Below, piece after piece: positions 49,697-58,960 of a DNA stretch of 64,000 nucleotides. The notes under the pieces were generated by a model. The model was given only the letters and a program-made list of their open reading frames with translations, was not told where the DNA came from and made no database searches. Source of the stretch: Kordia aestuariivivens (GTDB lineage Bacteria > Bacteroidota > Bacteroidia > Flavobacteriales > Flavobacteriaceae); assembly GCF_014397005.1 (NCBI RefSeq), contig NZ_JACGWS010000002.1, positions 62,001 through 126,000 of the forward strand, written 5' to 3'. The position numbers and the translations under genes are program-made. The number at the start of each line of letters is the position of its first letter. The stretch's first letter is position 1.

Positions 49697-50848
49697 TTAT
49701 TTTTGTGCATGAGTTATATTTTTTGTTTCGGGAGTTTTTGTTCTTTTTATATTCGACAATTCATAGTGCGCAATAGCTTTTTGTTTTAAAGGGTTTTCTT
49801 CCCAATCAGACCATTCATTTGTATACGGATCATATCCGCATTTTAAAGGTTTCGAATATAAATTTGCTGGTTCTTCGGTATATGCGCGGCAATCGGTACA
49901 GACATATCGAAACTCACAATCTTGGCATACAAGCACGAAATCTTTCTTAAGGTTCCAAATCGAAGTAAACTCTTCATTTTTGATAACTTCCGATAAATTA
50001 GTTTCTTTAATATTTCCAAAAGATGTCGCCATTGACGGACAATTTTTAATTGAACCATTGGCATCAATAGATACTTTTCGATTCAAACAAGTATTGTGAA
50101 AATGTGCTTCCATATAATGACTTTTCACAGCATTAAAATATTGTTTCTCTACAAGCCCACAACAGGTTTCGTCGGTTAATACTTGCGTCGTGTGATAAAT
50201 GGAAGATAAGCTTTTAATCACGTCGTATTCGTCATTCTTGTCCGCAGCATGCACAATAATATTCGAGATTTTTGTGTGATTATGCATGAGTTTAATCAAC
50301 GCATTCAATGGCAACTCATCACTATCTTTTACATAAATTTCTAAATATTCAATACAAGTCAGTTTTACACTATTTGCTAAATATTCCAATTGTTCAATGC
50401 TTAACGAAATGTACGAACGAATTTGTACGGCTTCGCACTGCAATTCATTCAATTGTGAAATTGTACGTTCGTAAATGGCTTTCGTAACTTCAAAATCTTT
50501 AATGTCAATAATACTATTTGTTATGATTGATGGATTTTTCCAGTCAATTTTGATTTCAGGAAAATTAGTTCGGATTTTATCATTTGCCAAAAAACCATAT
50601 TCGTTTTCTAAAATATACGATACATAACTTTCTACAATTCCTTTATTTTCGACTCCGTAAATTTTAAACAATGTTTTTATGGAATACAGTTTTGCATTCT
50701 CCATAAAATTGATCATATCGTTCGGAATTAAGTCAAACTTTCCACGTTGACTATCGGTCAATAAAGCTCTGCCATGTCCTTTTGTAATCAAACAAGAAGC
50801 AAATAGCATCAGGTATTTATCGTTGGTATCTTGGTTTAGTGAAAACAT
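49697..50848 (-). CDS. gwsS: Grasp-with-spasm system SPASM-domain peptide maturase
   Basis: 383 residues. The SPASM domain covers about 270-345: CLNRKVSIDANGSIKNC, then CQDCEFRYVCTDC (C-x2-C-x5-C-x2-C) and KPLKC. The N-terminal 260 residues have the length and helical look of a partial TIM barrel but show no C-x3-C-x2-C for a radical-SAM cluster. Partner of the ATP-grasp protein at 51048; in silico work by Haft and others named such pairs grasp-with-spasm, RiPP maturation systems of Bacteroidota. The gene symbol follows usage in that system and is tentative. Start overlaps the 71-aa gene by 13 bases; the last 33 bases are nearly shared with the gene at 53143. Confidence 0.82.
   Translation of the reverse strand: MFSLNQDTNDKYLMLFASCLITKGHGRALLTDSQRGKFDLIPNDMINFMENAKLYSIKTLFKIYGVENKGIVESYVSYILENEYGFLANDKIRTNFPEIKIDWKNPSIITNSIIDIKDFEVTKAIYERTISQLNELQCEAVQIRSYISLSIEQLEYLANSVKLTCIEYLEIYVKDSDELPLNALIKLMHNHTKISNIIVHAADKNDEYDVIKSLSSIYHTTQVLTDETCCGLVEKQYFNAVKSHYMEAHFHNTCLNRKVSIDANGSIKNCPSMATSFGNIKETNLSEVIKNEEFTSIWNLKKDFVLVCQDCEFRYVCTDCRAYTEEPANLYSKPLKCGYDPYTNEWSDWEENPLKQKAIAHYELSNIKRTKTPETKNITHAQK
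49715..49747. repeat. 33-base repeat, copy A (3' end of the SPASM gene)
   Basis: Identical to 53144-53176 at 31 of 33 positions (TATATTTTTTGTTTCGG then a G/A difference). The two genes that contain it read it in different frames. Confidence 0.85.
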
Positions 50849-51051
50849 CTCAAAATAGGTTTATGATATTTGGTGTCAACAGGATGAGAATCGGTTTGAT
50901 ACGTTGGTAATTCTATAATTTTAATGTGTCCAGCATTATCTACCAAGTTGCTTTGTCCTATTAATTCGGATAGAAAAAATACGGCTTCAAACAACTCAGG
51001 AGTTTCGTCCATCTGTTGCGTTAACGCTTCAATAATTTGTTCGTCTTTCAT
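50836..51051 (-). CDS. Small protein of the grasp-with-spasm operon
   Basis: 71 residues: MKDEQIIEALTQQMDETPEL (helical) then FEAVFFLSELIGQSNLVDN and a loop-rich end rich in His/Asp (TDSHPVDTKYHKPILRCFH). It overlaps ATP-grasp by four bases (ATGA) and the SPASM gene by 13, so all three are translationally coupled. No cysteine pair or GG site, so it does not look like a second precursor. Could be a leader-binding or scaffold subunit; this is inference from position. Confidence 0.6.
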   Translation of the reverse strand: MKDEQIIEALTQQMDETPELFEAVFFLSELIGQSNLVDNAGHIKIIELPTYQTDSHPVDTKYHKPILRCFH

Positions 51052-52007
51052 GATGTTAAATAGTTAGCAATTTTTTCATCTAAAAAATAATTACACGGTT
51101 TAGAAACCATATCGTATTGTCCTATTGGGTTGATTTCTAGAAAACTATATTCATTTTCCGTCGTGTAAATAATATCTAAAGAAGCAGAGTTTAACTTAAA
51201 TTTTTCCAGTAATGCTCTCAGTTTTGTTTCTAGCGAAGTTGGCAATTGATATGGAACGCATCTATTGGGCGATTTCATATTATAATTTCTAAAATCGACT
51301 TTTGTTTTATCGTCATTCTGTGAAAATATCGCCATCGAATAGAAGGTATCCACTAAGAAAAATGTGCGAATTTCAAATTCTTTTGCTACTAAATTTTGAA
51401 ACAAACTCACATTGAACGAATCGGGTAATATATCAATATTTTCTAGTGTAATTTTCTTGGTCATCAAATCGGCAAACACATCTCCTTTAATATTAGGATC
51501 TAAATTATTAACAGCTTTTGTGATGATTTCTGTATGCGTGATGATAAACTCTTTTAAAACCGCTTTCGAGTTTGTAATTAGAGTTTTAGGTGTTGTGATA
51601 TTTAATGTTTTACACGCTTCTAAAACGGCTAATTTGTTAATATTTGATGAGGTTTGATATTGATTTAACGATCTGTCTGCCAACGAATTTTCAATCGTGT
51701 TTGTAATATCGCGTTCGGCTTCTTTACTAAAATAATTCAAATATCCATGAAAGGTTTTATCGTTGACATTCCTAAGTTTACGTCTGCTAAATGTGTCCCA
51801 TCGACCTCTGCGATACCAATATTTTGAAACATTTCCGAGCGAAATTGTATTTCCGTCATGCGCGAATTCAATTGCGTTTCCGATCACTTTCAAATCTTTC
51901 AAAAATGTAGTGTCATTGAGACGTAAAAAATCGGCATTGCTGTGTTTCAACCATTTTACCACTTGCGTCGTAGAATAATCGTCTCCATTCGATTTAATCA
52001 AAATCAT
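51048..52007 (-). CDS. gwsG: Grasp-with-spasm system ATP-grasp peptide ligase
   Basis: 319 residues from ATG at 52007 (MILIKSNGDDYSTTQVVKWL is the family start; an earlier ATG at 52055 would put a terminator hairpin inside the coding region). N-terminal preATP-grasp, then ATP-binding and metal motifs in the C-terminal third, with FLEINPIGQYDMVS holding the Glu-x-Asn magnesium ligands. Such enzymes make omega-ester or omega-amide bonds between Ser/Thr/Lys and Asp/Glu side chains of the precursor (graspetides). Coupled to the 71-aa gene by ATGA. The symbol is tentative. Confidence 0.85.
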   Translation of the reverse strand: MILIKSNGDDYSTTQVVKWLKHSNADFLRLNDTTFLKDLKVIGNAIEFAHDGNTISLGNVSKYWYRRGRWDTFSRRKLRNVNDKTFHGYLNYFSKEAERDITNTIENSLADRSLNQYQTSSNINKLAVLEACKTLNITTPKTLITNSKAVLKEFIITHTEIITKAVNNLDPNIKGDVFADLMTKKITLENIDILPDSFNVSLFQNLVAKEFEIRTFFLVDTFYSMAIFSQNDDKTKVDFRNYNMKSPNRCVPYQLPTSLETKLRALLEKFKLNSASLDIIYTTENEYSFLEINPIGQYDMVSKPCNYFLDEKIANYLTS

Positions 52008-52023
52008 ACTAAAAAAAGGTTTT

Positions 52024-52050
52024 AAAAAGGGAGAATTACACAATTCTCCC
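52024..52050 (-). terminator. Intrinsic terminator/attenuator between precursor and enzymes
   Basis: GGGAGAATT-GTGT-AATTCTCCC (minus strand) is a perfect 9-base stem with a 4-base loop, followed by TTTTT. It is 18 bases past the precursor stop and 17 bases before the ATP-grasp start, so most transcripts could stop after the precursor. Confidence 0.8.
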
Positions 52051-52067
52051 TTCATGATATTTATATC

Positions 52068-52298
52068 TTATAGCATTGATGGATCTCTGTCATTAGGCTC
52101 AAGACTGTGATCGAATCGTATATCGCTATGATGATCTGCCATTGCTGGATGTGGCGGACAACTTGTTAAGTATGTTCTACTTGTTCTATACGAAGAAGAT
52201 GCACCATCAGACAAGTCAGTTGCTCCCACAATGCTTCCTGTGTTTTTTAGCTCTTTCGCTTTGAATTTTCCGTTTTTTAAACTTTCTAGTTTTTTCAT
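52068..52298 (-). CDS. Grasp-with-spasm system precursor peptide
   Basis: 76 residues. Leader MKKLESLKNGKFKAKELKNTGSIVGA resembles other Bacteroidota leaders but has no GG; the likely cleavage is near IVGA. The core contains a run of Ser/Thr (SSSYRTSRTYLTSC), a single Cys, and an acidic tail HHSDIRFDHSLEPNDRD that offers Asp/Glu partners for ester links. Promoter not clearly seen upstream. First gene of the operon, closed by an attenuator hairpin. Confidence 0.8.
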   Translation of the reverse strand: MKKLESLKNGKFKAKELKNTGSIVGATDLSDGASSSYRTSRTYLTSCPPHPAMADHHSDIRFDHSLEPNDRDPSML

Positions 52299-52531
52299 AA
52301 TTGAAATTGATTTATAATAACGCCTACTCTGATTATAAAAGGTTTTTCAGCTAACACCTCCGAATGCTGCGCAGCAAAACGTTTTTTTATTTCTAAAGAA
52401 AAAAGGTATCGGTTGTTGAATTTGTAAATTACACAGATACAGGAAGTTAGCGGTACTGCAAAATGTAGTATTTTTTTGTAGTACGTATTATTAAAATACA
52501 GGAGTTATATATAGAAAAGAAAAAAAGAGTA

Positions 52532-53137
52532 CTATCGATGATCCCAAGAACGTTCATCATCTTTATTACTTGGCGATAAACCTAAGATTTCATTTTTGGT
52601 ATTTACACCCAACCCTAGAACGGTTCTGTTGGCATAATTAAAATACGAAACGACTTGATTTACTTCTAAAATTTCGCCATCATCGTAGCTAAATTCGCGA
52701 AGCGTATCAATATCACCACGCGTCAAATCTGCGGCAGCGAACGTTAACTTTTTAGCATACGTTACCAATGCCATTTCTTTTTCAGATAAAAGAGTAGCTA
52801 AAGAATCATTTTCAATATGTTTTCGGATAGCAGCTGCCTTTTTATCATTTTGTAAAAAGCGCTTCATGCCTGCAAAATGATGCTCGTAGCAATAATCACA
52901 TTTGTTGATGAAACTTGTGTACGTGCCTAACAATTCCAGAAACCAATTTGGAAACGTATTATCCGAATGATGCAAGGTGTTTTTATACAAACTCATGTGT
53001 CCTGTTAGTGTGTGCGGGCGCAAACTGTGAATGCCCAAAACGTTATCAATTTGGTTGTTTGGGCCTTTAATTTTGGTGTAAATTGATTTGAGTTTCCCCG
53101 TAGCTTTTTCAAACGGAATCATCTGTATCCAACTCAT
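52532..53137 (-). CDS. AhpD-like/carboxymuconolactone decarboxylase family protein (peroxidase-related)
   Basis: 201 residues. The family motif CDYCYEHHFAGMKRFL (about 78-93) has the C-x2-C...H arrangement of AhpD-type redox sites, after ELLGTYTSFINK. The remainder is helical and typical of peroxidase-related members; the second half, VNQVVSYFNYANRTVLGLG, is also family-like. Cytosolic. It follows the secreted protein gene at 53143 by 5 bases. Confidence 0.87.
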   Translation of the reverse strand: MSWIQMIPFEKATGKLKSIYTKIKGPNNQIDNVLGIHSLRPHTLTGHMSLYKNTLHHSDNTFPNWFLELLGTYTSFINKCDYCYEHHFAGMKRFLQNDKKAAAIRKHIENDSLATLLSEKEMALVTYAKKLTFAAADLTRGDIDTLREFSYDDGEILEVNQVVSYFNYANRTVLGLGVNTKNEILGLSPSNKDDERSWDHR

Positions 53138-53142
53138 GCGTG

Positions 53143-53646
53143 CTATATTTTTTGTTTCGGAAGTTTTTGTTCTTTCTGTTTTTCTTTCTCTTGTCCAATT
53201 GCGCCCGGAAATGACAAGTTTGTACTCGAATAAATAGTTCCAAATGTATAATTTGCATTGTAAACTTGTGCAACGGCATCTGTAATTTGCGCTTCAGAAA
53301 GCTCTTTTAAAGGATGAATAAACACTGACCAAAGTATACCATCAGAAATTGCATATTTCACATCTAAAGCGGTGTGAAAGTTCGCGGTTAGGCAATTCTT
53401 TAATATTTTTTCATCAACATTTGAAACCTCTGTAATTGGAGAAATGATCCGCATTCGATTGTTTTTTTCATCTGTGAGACAAATAAAAATTTTGTCGTTC
53501 ACAGCAAAACGCCAATTTCCCGCTTGTCCTTGAATGGTATCTGCTTGTTTGGTTAGCAATTCACCTAACGTAGTATTGTTCATGTTTTGAGCGTTTACAG
53601 CACCAAAACTTAGGAGTACGATAACGAGTATTGATATTTTTTTCAT
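53143..53646 (-). CDS. Exported protein, possibly YbjN/T3SS-chaperone-like fold
   Basis: 167 residues from ATG at 53646 (signal peptide MKKISILVIVLLSFGAVNAQ; a further 17 residues upstream are unlikely). The mature part, GNWRFAVNDKIFICLTDEKNNRMRIISPI ... LKNCLTANFHTALDVKYAISDGILWSVFIHPL, has the look of the small alpha/beta YbjN/CesT fold, by eye only. No metal or cysteine pair. Basic C-terminal end (EKEKQKEQKLPKQKI). Probably co-transcribed with the AhpD-like gene. Confidence 0.65.
   Translation of the reverse strand: MKKISILVIVLLSFGAVNAQNMNNTTLGELLTKQADTIQGQAGNWRFAVNDKIFICLTDEKNNRMRIISPITEVSNVDEKILKNCLTANFHTALDVKYAISDGILWSVFIHPLKELSEAQITDAVAQVYNANYTFGTIYSSTNLSFPGAIGQEKEKQKEQKLPKQKI
53144..53176. 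repeat. 33-base repeat, copy B (3' end of the exported protein gene)
   Basis: 31 of 33 bases identical with 49715-49747, same orientation, 3.4 kb apart. Confidence 0.85.
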
Positions 53647-53716
53647 CCGATTGATTTTTTTAGCTAAAATATCAGTCGAACAAAACTGTAAAAACAAACA
53701 AATTGAAGCGATTGAT

Positions 53717-55846
53717 TTATTCGTCTATTAAAATTTCTAACAACTGAATCGCCGCTTCGCTGATTTTTGTTCCAGGACCAAAAACGGCAACAGCGCCAGC
53801 ATCAAACAAAAATTGATAATCTTGATGTGGAATTACACCACCAACAATCACCATAATATCATCACGTCCGTATTTTTTTAATTCTGCAATGACTTGCGGA
53901 ACCAAAGTTTTGTGTCCAGCCGCTAAAGAAGAAACGCCTAAAATGTGAACATCATTTTCCATAGCTTGTTTGGCTGCTTCCGCGGGTGTTTGAAATAATG
54001 GTCCAATATCTACATCAAAACCAACATCTGCATATCCAGTTGCGACAACTTTAGCGCCTCTATCGTGTCCGTCTTGTCCCATCTTTGCAATCATGATTCG
54101 TGGTTGGCGACCTTCTTTTTCGGCAAATTGAGCTGCCAATTCTTTTGCTTTTTTAAACGAACTATCGTCTTTTATTTCTTTGCTATACACGCCTGAAAAT
54201 GATTTGATTTGTGCTTTGTATCTTCCAAAAACAACTTCCAATGCATCTGAGATTTCTCCTAATGTTGCTCTTTTACGCGCAGCATCAACTGCTAAAGCTA
54301 GTAAGTTCTCATTCTCAGATTTTGCTGCTGCTGTCAATTTCCCCAACGCTTCCGTAACTTCAGCTGCGTTTCGGTTCTCTTTCAATGTAGCCAAACGCGC
54401 CAACTGTGCCGTTCGAACTGTTTGATTGTCTACTTCTAAAATATGTAAAGGATCTTCTTTTTCGAGTCTGTATTTATTTACACCAACAATGACATCTTGC
54501 CCAGAATCAATGCGCGCTTGTTTTCTAGCCGCAGCTTCTTCAATTCGCATCTTCGGAATTCCAGCTTCAATCGCTTTGGTCATTCCGCCTAATTCTTCCA
54601 CTTCTTCAATGAGCTTCATCGCTTTATTCGCGATTTCATCCGTGAGTTTTTCAACATAGTAACTTCCTGCCCAAGGATCTACCGTTTTCGTAATTTTGGT
54701 TTCTTCTTGTAAGTATATTTGTGTGTTTCGTGCAATTCGCGCAGAGAAGTCCGTAGGCAAGGCAATTGCTTCGTCCAATGCATTTGTATGTAAACTTTGC
54801 GTTCCACCAAATGCTGCTGCTGCTGCTTCTATACAGGTGCGTGCTACATTGTTAAACGGATCTTGTTCTGTGAGACTCCAGCCGCTTGTTTGGCAATGTG
54901 TGCGTAATGATAATGATTTTTGATTTTTTGGGTTGAATTGCTTTACGAGTTTTGCCCACAACATTCTGGCAGCTCTCATTTTAGCAATTTCCATAAAATG
55001 ATTCATTCCAATTGCCCAGAAAAATGAGAGGCGAGGAGCAAAGGTGTCAATGTCCATTCCTGCGTCAAGTCCTTTTCGGATGTATTCTAAACCGTCGGCT
55101 AATGTGTACGCGAGTTCAATGTCGCACGTGGCACCAGCTTCTTGCATGTGATATCCTGAAATACTGATACTGTTGAATTTCGGCATGTGTTCCGAAGCAT
55201 ATTCAAAAATATCTGAGATAATTTTCATCGATGGCGTTGGCGGATAAATGTACGTATTTCGCACCATGAACTCTTTTAAAATATCATTCTGAATTGTTCC
55301 TGCTAAGTGTTCAGGTTTTACACCTTGTTCTTCTGCAGCCACGATATAAAACGCCATAATTGGCAATACCGCGCCATTCATCGTCATGGAAACCGACATT
55401 TTATCGAGGGGAATTTGATCGAATAGAATTTTCATGTCTTCTACAGAATCAATAGCAACTCCGGCTTTTCCAACATCACCAACCACACGTTCATGATCGC
55501 TGTCATACCCACGATGCGTTGCTAAATCAAACGCAACCGATAATCCTTTTTGCCCTGCGGCTAAATTTCGTCTGTAAAACGCATTGCTTTCTTCCGCAGT
55601 AGAAAATCCTGCATATTGGCGAATTGTCCAAGGTCTGCGAACATACATTGTAGAATATGGTCCGCGAAGATTTGGCGCCAAACCAGCTACAAAATCAAGA
55701 TGTTTCATGTCTTGCACATCTTCTTTTGAATACGATGATTTGATTTCAATGTCTTCCGCCATTTTGAATGCGCTTTGTCCATTTTCTTTTGAAATCGCTT
55801 TCGCTGAATTGTCTAATGTGATATGTTGAAGATTCTTTCTACTCAT
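53717..55846 (-). CDS. scpA: Methylmalonyl-CoA mutase, large subunit
   Basis: 709 residues, full length. Substrate barrel with [43 protein letters not shown] and [16 protein letters not shown]-terminal cobalamin-binding domain with [16 protein letters not shown] (DxHxxG) and GVIPHQDY. Converts succinyl-CoA and methylmalonyl-CoA with B12. Forms an operon with a small subunit 0.6 kb upstream and the lipoprotein gene between. Key for propionate metabolism. Confidence 0.95.
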   Translation of the reverse strand: MSRKNLQHITLDNSAKAISKENGQSAFKMAEDIEIKSSYSKEDVQDMKHLDFVAGLAPNLRGPYSTMYVRRPWTIRQYAGFSTAEESNAFYRRNLAAGQKGLSVAFDLATHRGYDSDHERVVGDVGKAGVAIDSVEDMKILFDQIPLDKMSVSMTMNGAVLPIMAFYIVAAEEQGVKPEHLAGTIQNDILKEFMVRNTYIYPPTPSMKIISDIFEYASEHMPKFNSISISGYHMQEAGATCDIELAYTLADGLEYIRKGLDAGMDIDTFAPRLSFFWAIGMNHFMEIAKMRAARMLWAKLVKQFNPKNQKSLSLRTHCQTSGWSLTEQDPFNNVARTCIEAAAAAFGGTQSLHTNALDEAIALPTDFSARIARNTQIYLQEETKITKTVDPWAGSYYVEKLTDEIANKAMKLIEEVEELGGMTKAIEAGIPKMRIEEAAARKQARIDSGQDVIVGVNKYRLEKEDPLHILEVDNQTVRTAQLARLATLKENRNAAEVTEALGKLTAAAKSENENLLALAVDAARKRATLGEISDALEVVFGRYKAQIKSFSGVYSKEIKDDSSFKKAKELAAQFAEKEGRQPRIMIAKMGQDGHDRGAKVVATGYADVGFDVDIGPLFQTPAEAAKQAMENDVHILGVSSLAAGHKTLVPQVIAELKKYGRDDIMVIVGGVIPHQDYQFLFDAGAVAVFGPGTKISEAAIQLLEILIDE

Positions 55847-55847
55847 T

Positions 55848-56474
55848 TTACAATCTTATTTTTTGAACGTACGAATCAAAATCGTTTGCTCTTCCGGAGT
55901 TGAACGTCAATATAAATGTTTTTCCTTTTCTGTTTACTAGATAAAAATAGGTATAGCCTTGCATATTTTCACCCGTTGATTCATCTTTTCCTTTTAGCAT
56001 AAAGATGGCTCTGAAAATACGATCGTTTCCTTTTTTAATAATTCCAGCTTTCTTAAAAGAACTTTGAAATCCTAAAATTCCAGCAAGTGCTTTATGGTCA
56101 CTATTTAAGTATGATAAAATTTCTTGCGAAACTTCTTGATTTATAGGAATGTAAGGTAAGGTTTTAAATGCAATGTCTAATTTGCGATCTTCACTTGCCA
56201 TCATATAGAAATTGCCAGCACTTCCGTATTTTAAATTCAAATACCGTTCGTATTCAATTTCTTTAAGTTCTTCATTTTCAATCTTTTTAATGAACGCTAT
56301 GTATTCACTATTGGTGAACAATTTTACATTTTCTGGTACAAATAGATAAATATTTTCAGCGTCTAATTGAATATATTTTCCAGGTACGTTTTTAATAGGT
56401 ACACTTTTGTCTTTGTTTCCATCACATTGAATAAAAAATAAACTTAGTATAATTATGTAAAATATTCTATTCAT
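55848..56474 (-). CDS. Lipoprotein of unknown function between the mutase genes
   Basis: 208 residues. Signal with lipobox-like FFIQC (Cys 17): [17 protein letters not shown]. The mature part ([47 protein letters not shown]) has no recognised domain. Its start overlaps the small-subunit stop by 8 bases and its end is 1 base before scpA, so it is firmly inside the mutase operon. Unrelated function by appearance. Confidence 0.65.
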   Translation of the reverse strand: MNRIFYIIILSLFFIQCDGNKDKSVPIKNVPGKYIQLDAENIYLFVPENVKLFTNSEYIAFIKKIENEELKEIEYERYLNLKYGSAGNFYMMASEDRKLDIAFKTLPYIPINQEVSQEILSYLNSDHKALAGILGFQSSFKKAGIIKKGNDRIFRAIFMLKGKDESTGENMQGYTYFYLVNRKGKTFILTFNSGRANDFDSYVQKIRL

Positions 56475-57828
56475 GTTTGAGTCGTTCTTTTTCGAGTTTC
56501 GTTGCCAAACGTCTCAATTTAATTGGAATGATTACTACTTTTTTTACTTCGCTTGTTGCAAACGGTTCTAGTTCCAAATCGTGTTTCATGCGATCTTCCG
56601 GGTTTGGATGTTTGTTTGTTCCGAGTAAAATTTCTTTTCCTTCATCAAATAATGCTTGTTCTTTTGCGGCACTTTCTTTTATTTTTCGGAAAATGGTTTC
56701 TGCTTTTAATTGCTTTATAAAACCACCATTTGCTTCAATGTCTTTAAAAAGAGTTAATGCTTTTTCAGCTAATTGCTGTGTGATGCTTTCTATGTAATAT
56801 GCACCTTCTGTCGGATTGTTTGTTTTGTCAAAGTAACTTTCATCTTTTAAGATTCGGAGTTGATTTCGCGCAATGCGATCGCCAAATTCATTTTCATGAT
56901 GATATAATGCATCGTACGGTAAGTTGTAGACGAAATCTGCGCCGCCTAATACCGCACTCATACATTCCGTCGTTGTTCGCAACATGTTTACATTGTAATC
57001 ATACAAGGTTTTGTTGCGCTTTGAAGGTGAAGCAATGATGATACAATCTTGGTTTACATTGTATTCTTTGGCTAAAATACTCCACAAGTGACGTAACGCT
57101 TTTAGTTTGGCTATTTCAAAGAAATAATGTCCGCCAACCGTAACGTTGAACGTAATTTTATTCGTGATTTTTGAACCAAAATGATTCAAGTATTCGTTTG
57201 CGTGTGAAAGCGCGTAGGCGAGTTGTTGTACCATGGTTGCGCCCGCATTTTGATACGTATCTACATGAATCGTCAACGTACTGCTGAATGTTTCAAGCTG
57301 CACTATTTTTTCTAGTGCTTCATGATCTTTTGCAAGATTTTCAAACCAATTTCCTGTGGAAGCCAAGTTTCCAATGACATCTACACCAATCGTAATATTT
57401 GCACTGTGTGCTTTCGCGAAAGCGATAACTTCAGTACAATATTTAAGAGACAAAAACTCCATTTCTACATGAATAGGAATGTTTTGTGTTGCTACATTTG
57501 CTAGGGTTTTCGCTATTGAAATGGTTTCATTAGCAATGACTAATACTAAACTTTCAGCGCCTCTTGCTAAGATATCTTTGATGTTGTTATTGGCTTCGTT
57601 TGCATTTGTGACGCGCATACGTTGCGTTATTTTCCAAGCGGTGGTTTGCGTTGCAATTGGCAGAGTATTGCCATACGTTTCACTGTGATAAAAAGGTTTG
57701 ATGTCAATACCTTCTTGTGTAGCTGTGATTAGGGTTTGATTGTAATCAGCACCTTTTAAGTCTACTTGTATTTTTTGTTTCCATTGCGCAGCAGAAACAG
57801 TGTCAAATTCATCAAATAAGTTACTCAT
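56467..57828 (-). CDS. Methylmalonyl-CoA mutase, small subunit
   Basis: 453 residues: the TIM-barrel part only (FDTVSAAQWKQKIQVDLKGADYNQTL; IKPFYHSETYGNTLPI; TTECMSAVLGGADFVYNLPYDALYHHENEFGDRIARNQLRIL). There is no cobalamin-binding domain. Non-catalytic partner of the large subunit; short forms like this are usual in Bacteroidota. Overlaps the FtsB-like gene by 8 bases and the lipoprotein gene by 8. Confidence 0.9.
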   Translation of the reverse strand: MSNLFDEFDTVSAAQWKQKIQVDLKGADYNQTLITATQEGIDIKPFYHSETYGNTLPIATQTTAWKITQRMRVTNANEANNNIKDILARGAESLVLVIANETISIAKTLANVATQNIPIHVEMEFLSLKYCTEVIAFAKAHSANITIGVDVIGNLASTGNWFENLAKDHEALEKIVQLETFSSTLTIHVDTYQNAGATMVQQLAYALSHANEYLNHFGSKITNKITFNVTVGGHYFFEIAKLKALRHLWSILAKEYNVNQDCIIIASPSKRNKTLYDYNVNMLRTTTECMSAVLGGADFVYNLPYDALYHHENEFGDRIARNQLRILKDESYFDKTNNPTEGAYYIESITQQLAEKALTLFKDIEANGGFIKQLKAETIFRKIKESAAKEQALFDEGKEILLGTNKHPNPEDRMKHDLELEPFATSEVKKVVIIPIKLRRLATKLEKERLKHE

Positions 57829-58126
57829 TCTTTGTTGTTTTTAGGCTATCTGCGTACTCGATGATATAAATTTCTTCATTTTCTTTTTTCATGAAATAGT
57901 TTTCGCGCGCAAATTTTTCCAATTCATCCATACTAGAAAATGTATGAATGATTTTACGGTCTTTATCGATTTCACTTTGAAGATTCGCTTTTTGCTTTTC
58001 TAATAACTCTATCTGTTTATTCAATTCACGATGTGTTAACCACGAATTTGTATCAATGAATAACATCCATATCAAAAAAGCGGTTAATACAATGATGTAT
58101 ATATTTTTGAATGTATTTAGAATCAT
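57821..58126 (-). CDS. FtsB/DivIC-like septum initiator
   Basis: 101 residues. One membrane helix (about 8-26), then a coiled coil (RELNKQIELLEKQKANLQSEIDKDRKII), and the conserved ELEKFARENYFMKKENEEIYIIE at the end. Cell division protein that bridges FtsL/FtsQ. It starts the operon that runs into the mutase genes, with 50 bases to udk upstream. Confidence 0.88.
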   Translation of the reverse strand: MILNTFKNIYIIVLTAFLIWMLFIDTNSWLTHRELNKQIELLEKQKANLQSEIDKDRKIIHTFSSMDELEKFARENYFMKKENEEIYIIEYADSLKTTKNE

Positions 58127-58176
58127 TTGTTGGCGATTGTGCGAGTTGTTATAAGATACTATAAATGTACTAAATA

Positions 58177-58785
58177 TTAGGTTAATCGTTCGCTAATAAT
58201 TGTACGTACAATATCAACTGCAACAGTATTGTAGCGATTGTTTGGGATAATGATATCTGCAAACTCTTTTGTAGGCTCAATAAACTGCATGTGCATTGGC
58301 TTCAATGTGTTTTGATAGCGCGCTAAAACTTCGTCAATATCGCGTCCACGTTGCGTAATATCGCGTTTGATTCTTCGGATTAAGCGTTCGTCTGAATCTG
58401 CATGTACAAATATTTTGATATCAAACATTTCGCGAATTTCTGGATTCGTTAAGATCAAAATACCTTCTACAATCATTACTTTTCGCGGAAGTGTGTGAAT
58501 GGTATCGCCTGTACGATTGTGTTTTACAAACGAATACACAGGTTGATCAATAGCGTTTCCTTTTTTTAATTCAGTCAAATGTTCGCATAGTAAATCAAAG
58601 TCAATAGATCGTGGATGATCAAAATTGATTTTCGTACGTTGTTCGTAACCAAGGTGCGAAGTATCGTTATAATAGGAATCTTGCGAAATAACTCCGACTT
58701 CGTTTTCGGGCAATTGTTTTATAATTTCATTTACTACGGTTGTTTTTCCGCTTCCTGTACCGCCGCCAATACCAATGATGAGCAT
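58177..58785 (-). CDS. udk: Uridine kinase
   Basis: 202 residues, usual length. Walker A GGGTGSGKTT (7-16), SQDSYYND, NFDHPRSIDFDLL, and Y-PVYSFVKHNR; RDITQRGRDIDEVL near the end. Phosphorylates uridine and cytidine in pyrimidine salvage. Neighbour of the divIC-mutase operon. Confidence 0.95.
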   Translation of the reverse strand: MLIIGIGGGTGSGKTTVVNEIIKQLPENEVGVISQDSYYNDTSHLGYEQRTKINFDHPRSIDFDLLCEHLTELKKGNAIDQPVYSFVKHNRTGDTIHTLPRKVMIVEGILILTNPEIREMFDIKIFVHADSDERLIRRIKRDITQRGRDIDEVLARYQNTLKPMHMQFIEPTKEFADIIIPNNRYNTVAVDIVRTIISERLT

Positions 58786-58887
58786 ATTTGTCTGTTTTTT
58801 TTAGATGGTGCAAAATTAAGTAAATTATTCATGGGAATTATTTTTTAAAAATAAATAGTTTTTGCTTTTGTGTTTCGATAAAAGCGC

Positions 58888-58895
58888 TATATTTG
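58888..58895 (+). promoter_or_regulatory. -7 box upstream of tRNA-Pro
   Basis: TATATTTG matches TAnnTTTG; TTTG at 58867-58870 lies 17 bases upstream as a -33 candidate. The tRNA begins 65 bases on. Confidence 0.6.
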
Positions 58896-58960
58896 CAATC
58901 CAAATTTTAGGGCATAGTTTTGAATTCTTAACGAATAAAAGCTATAACAAAACACTTTTT

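Noticed and set aside
50836-51051. Second precursor peptide of the grasp-with-spasm system
   Set aside because: No leader-like Lys-rich start, no GG or similar site, no Ser/Thr plus acidic core pattern; more like a small accessory protein.
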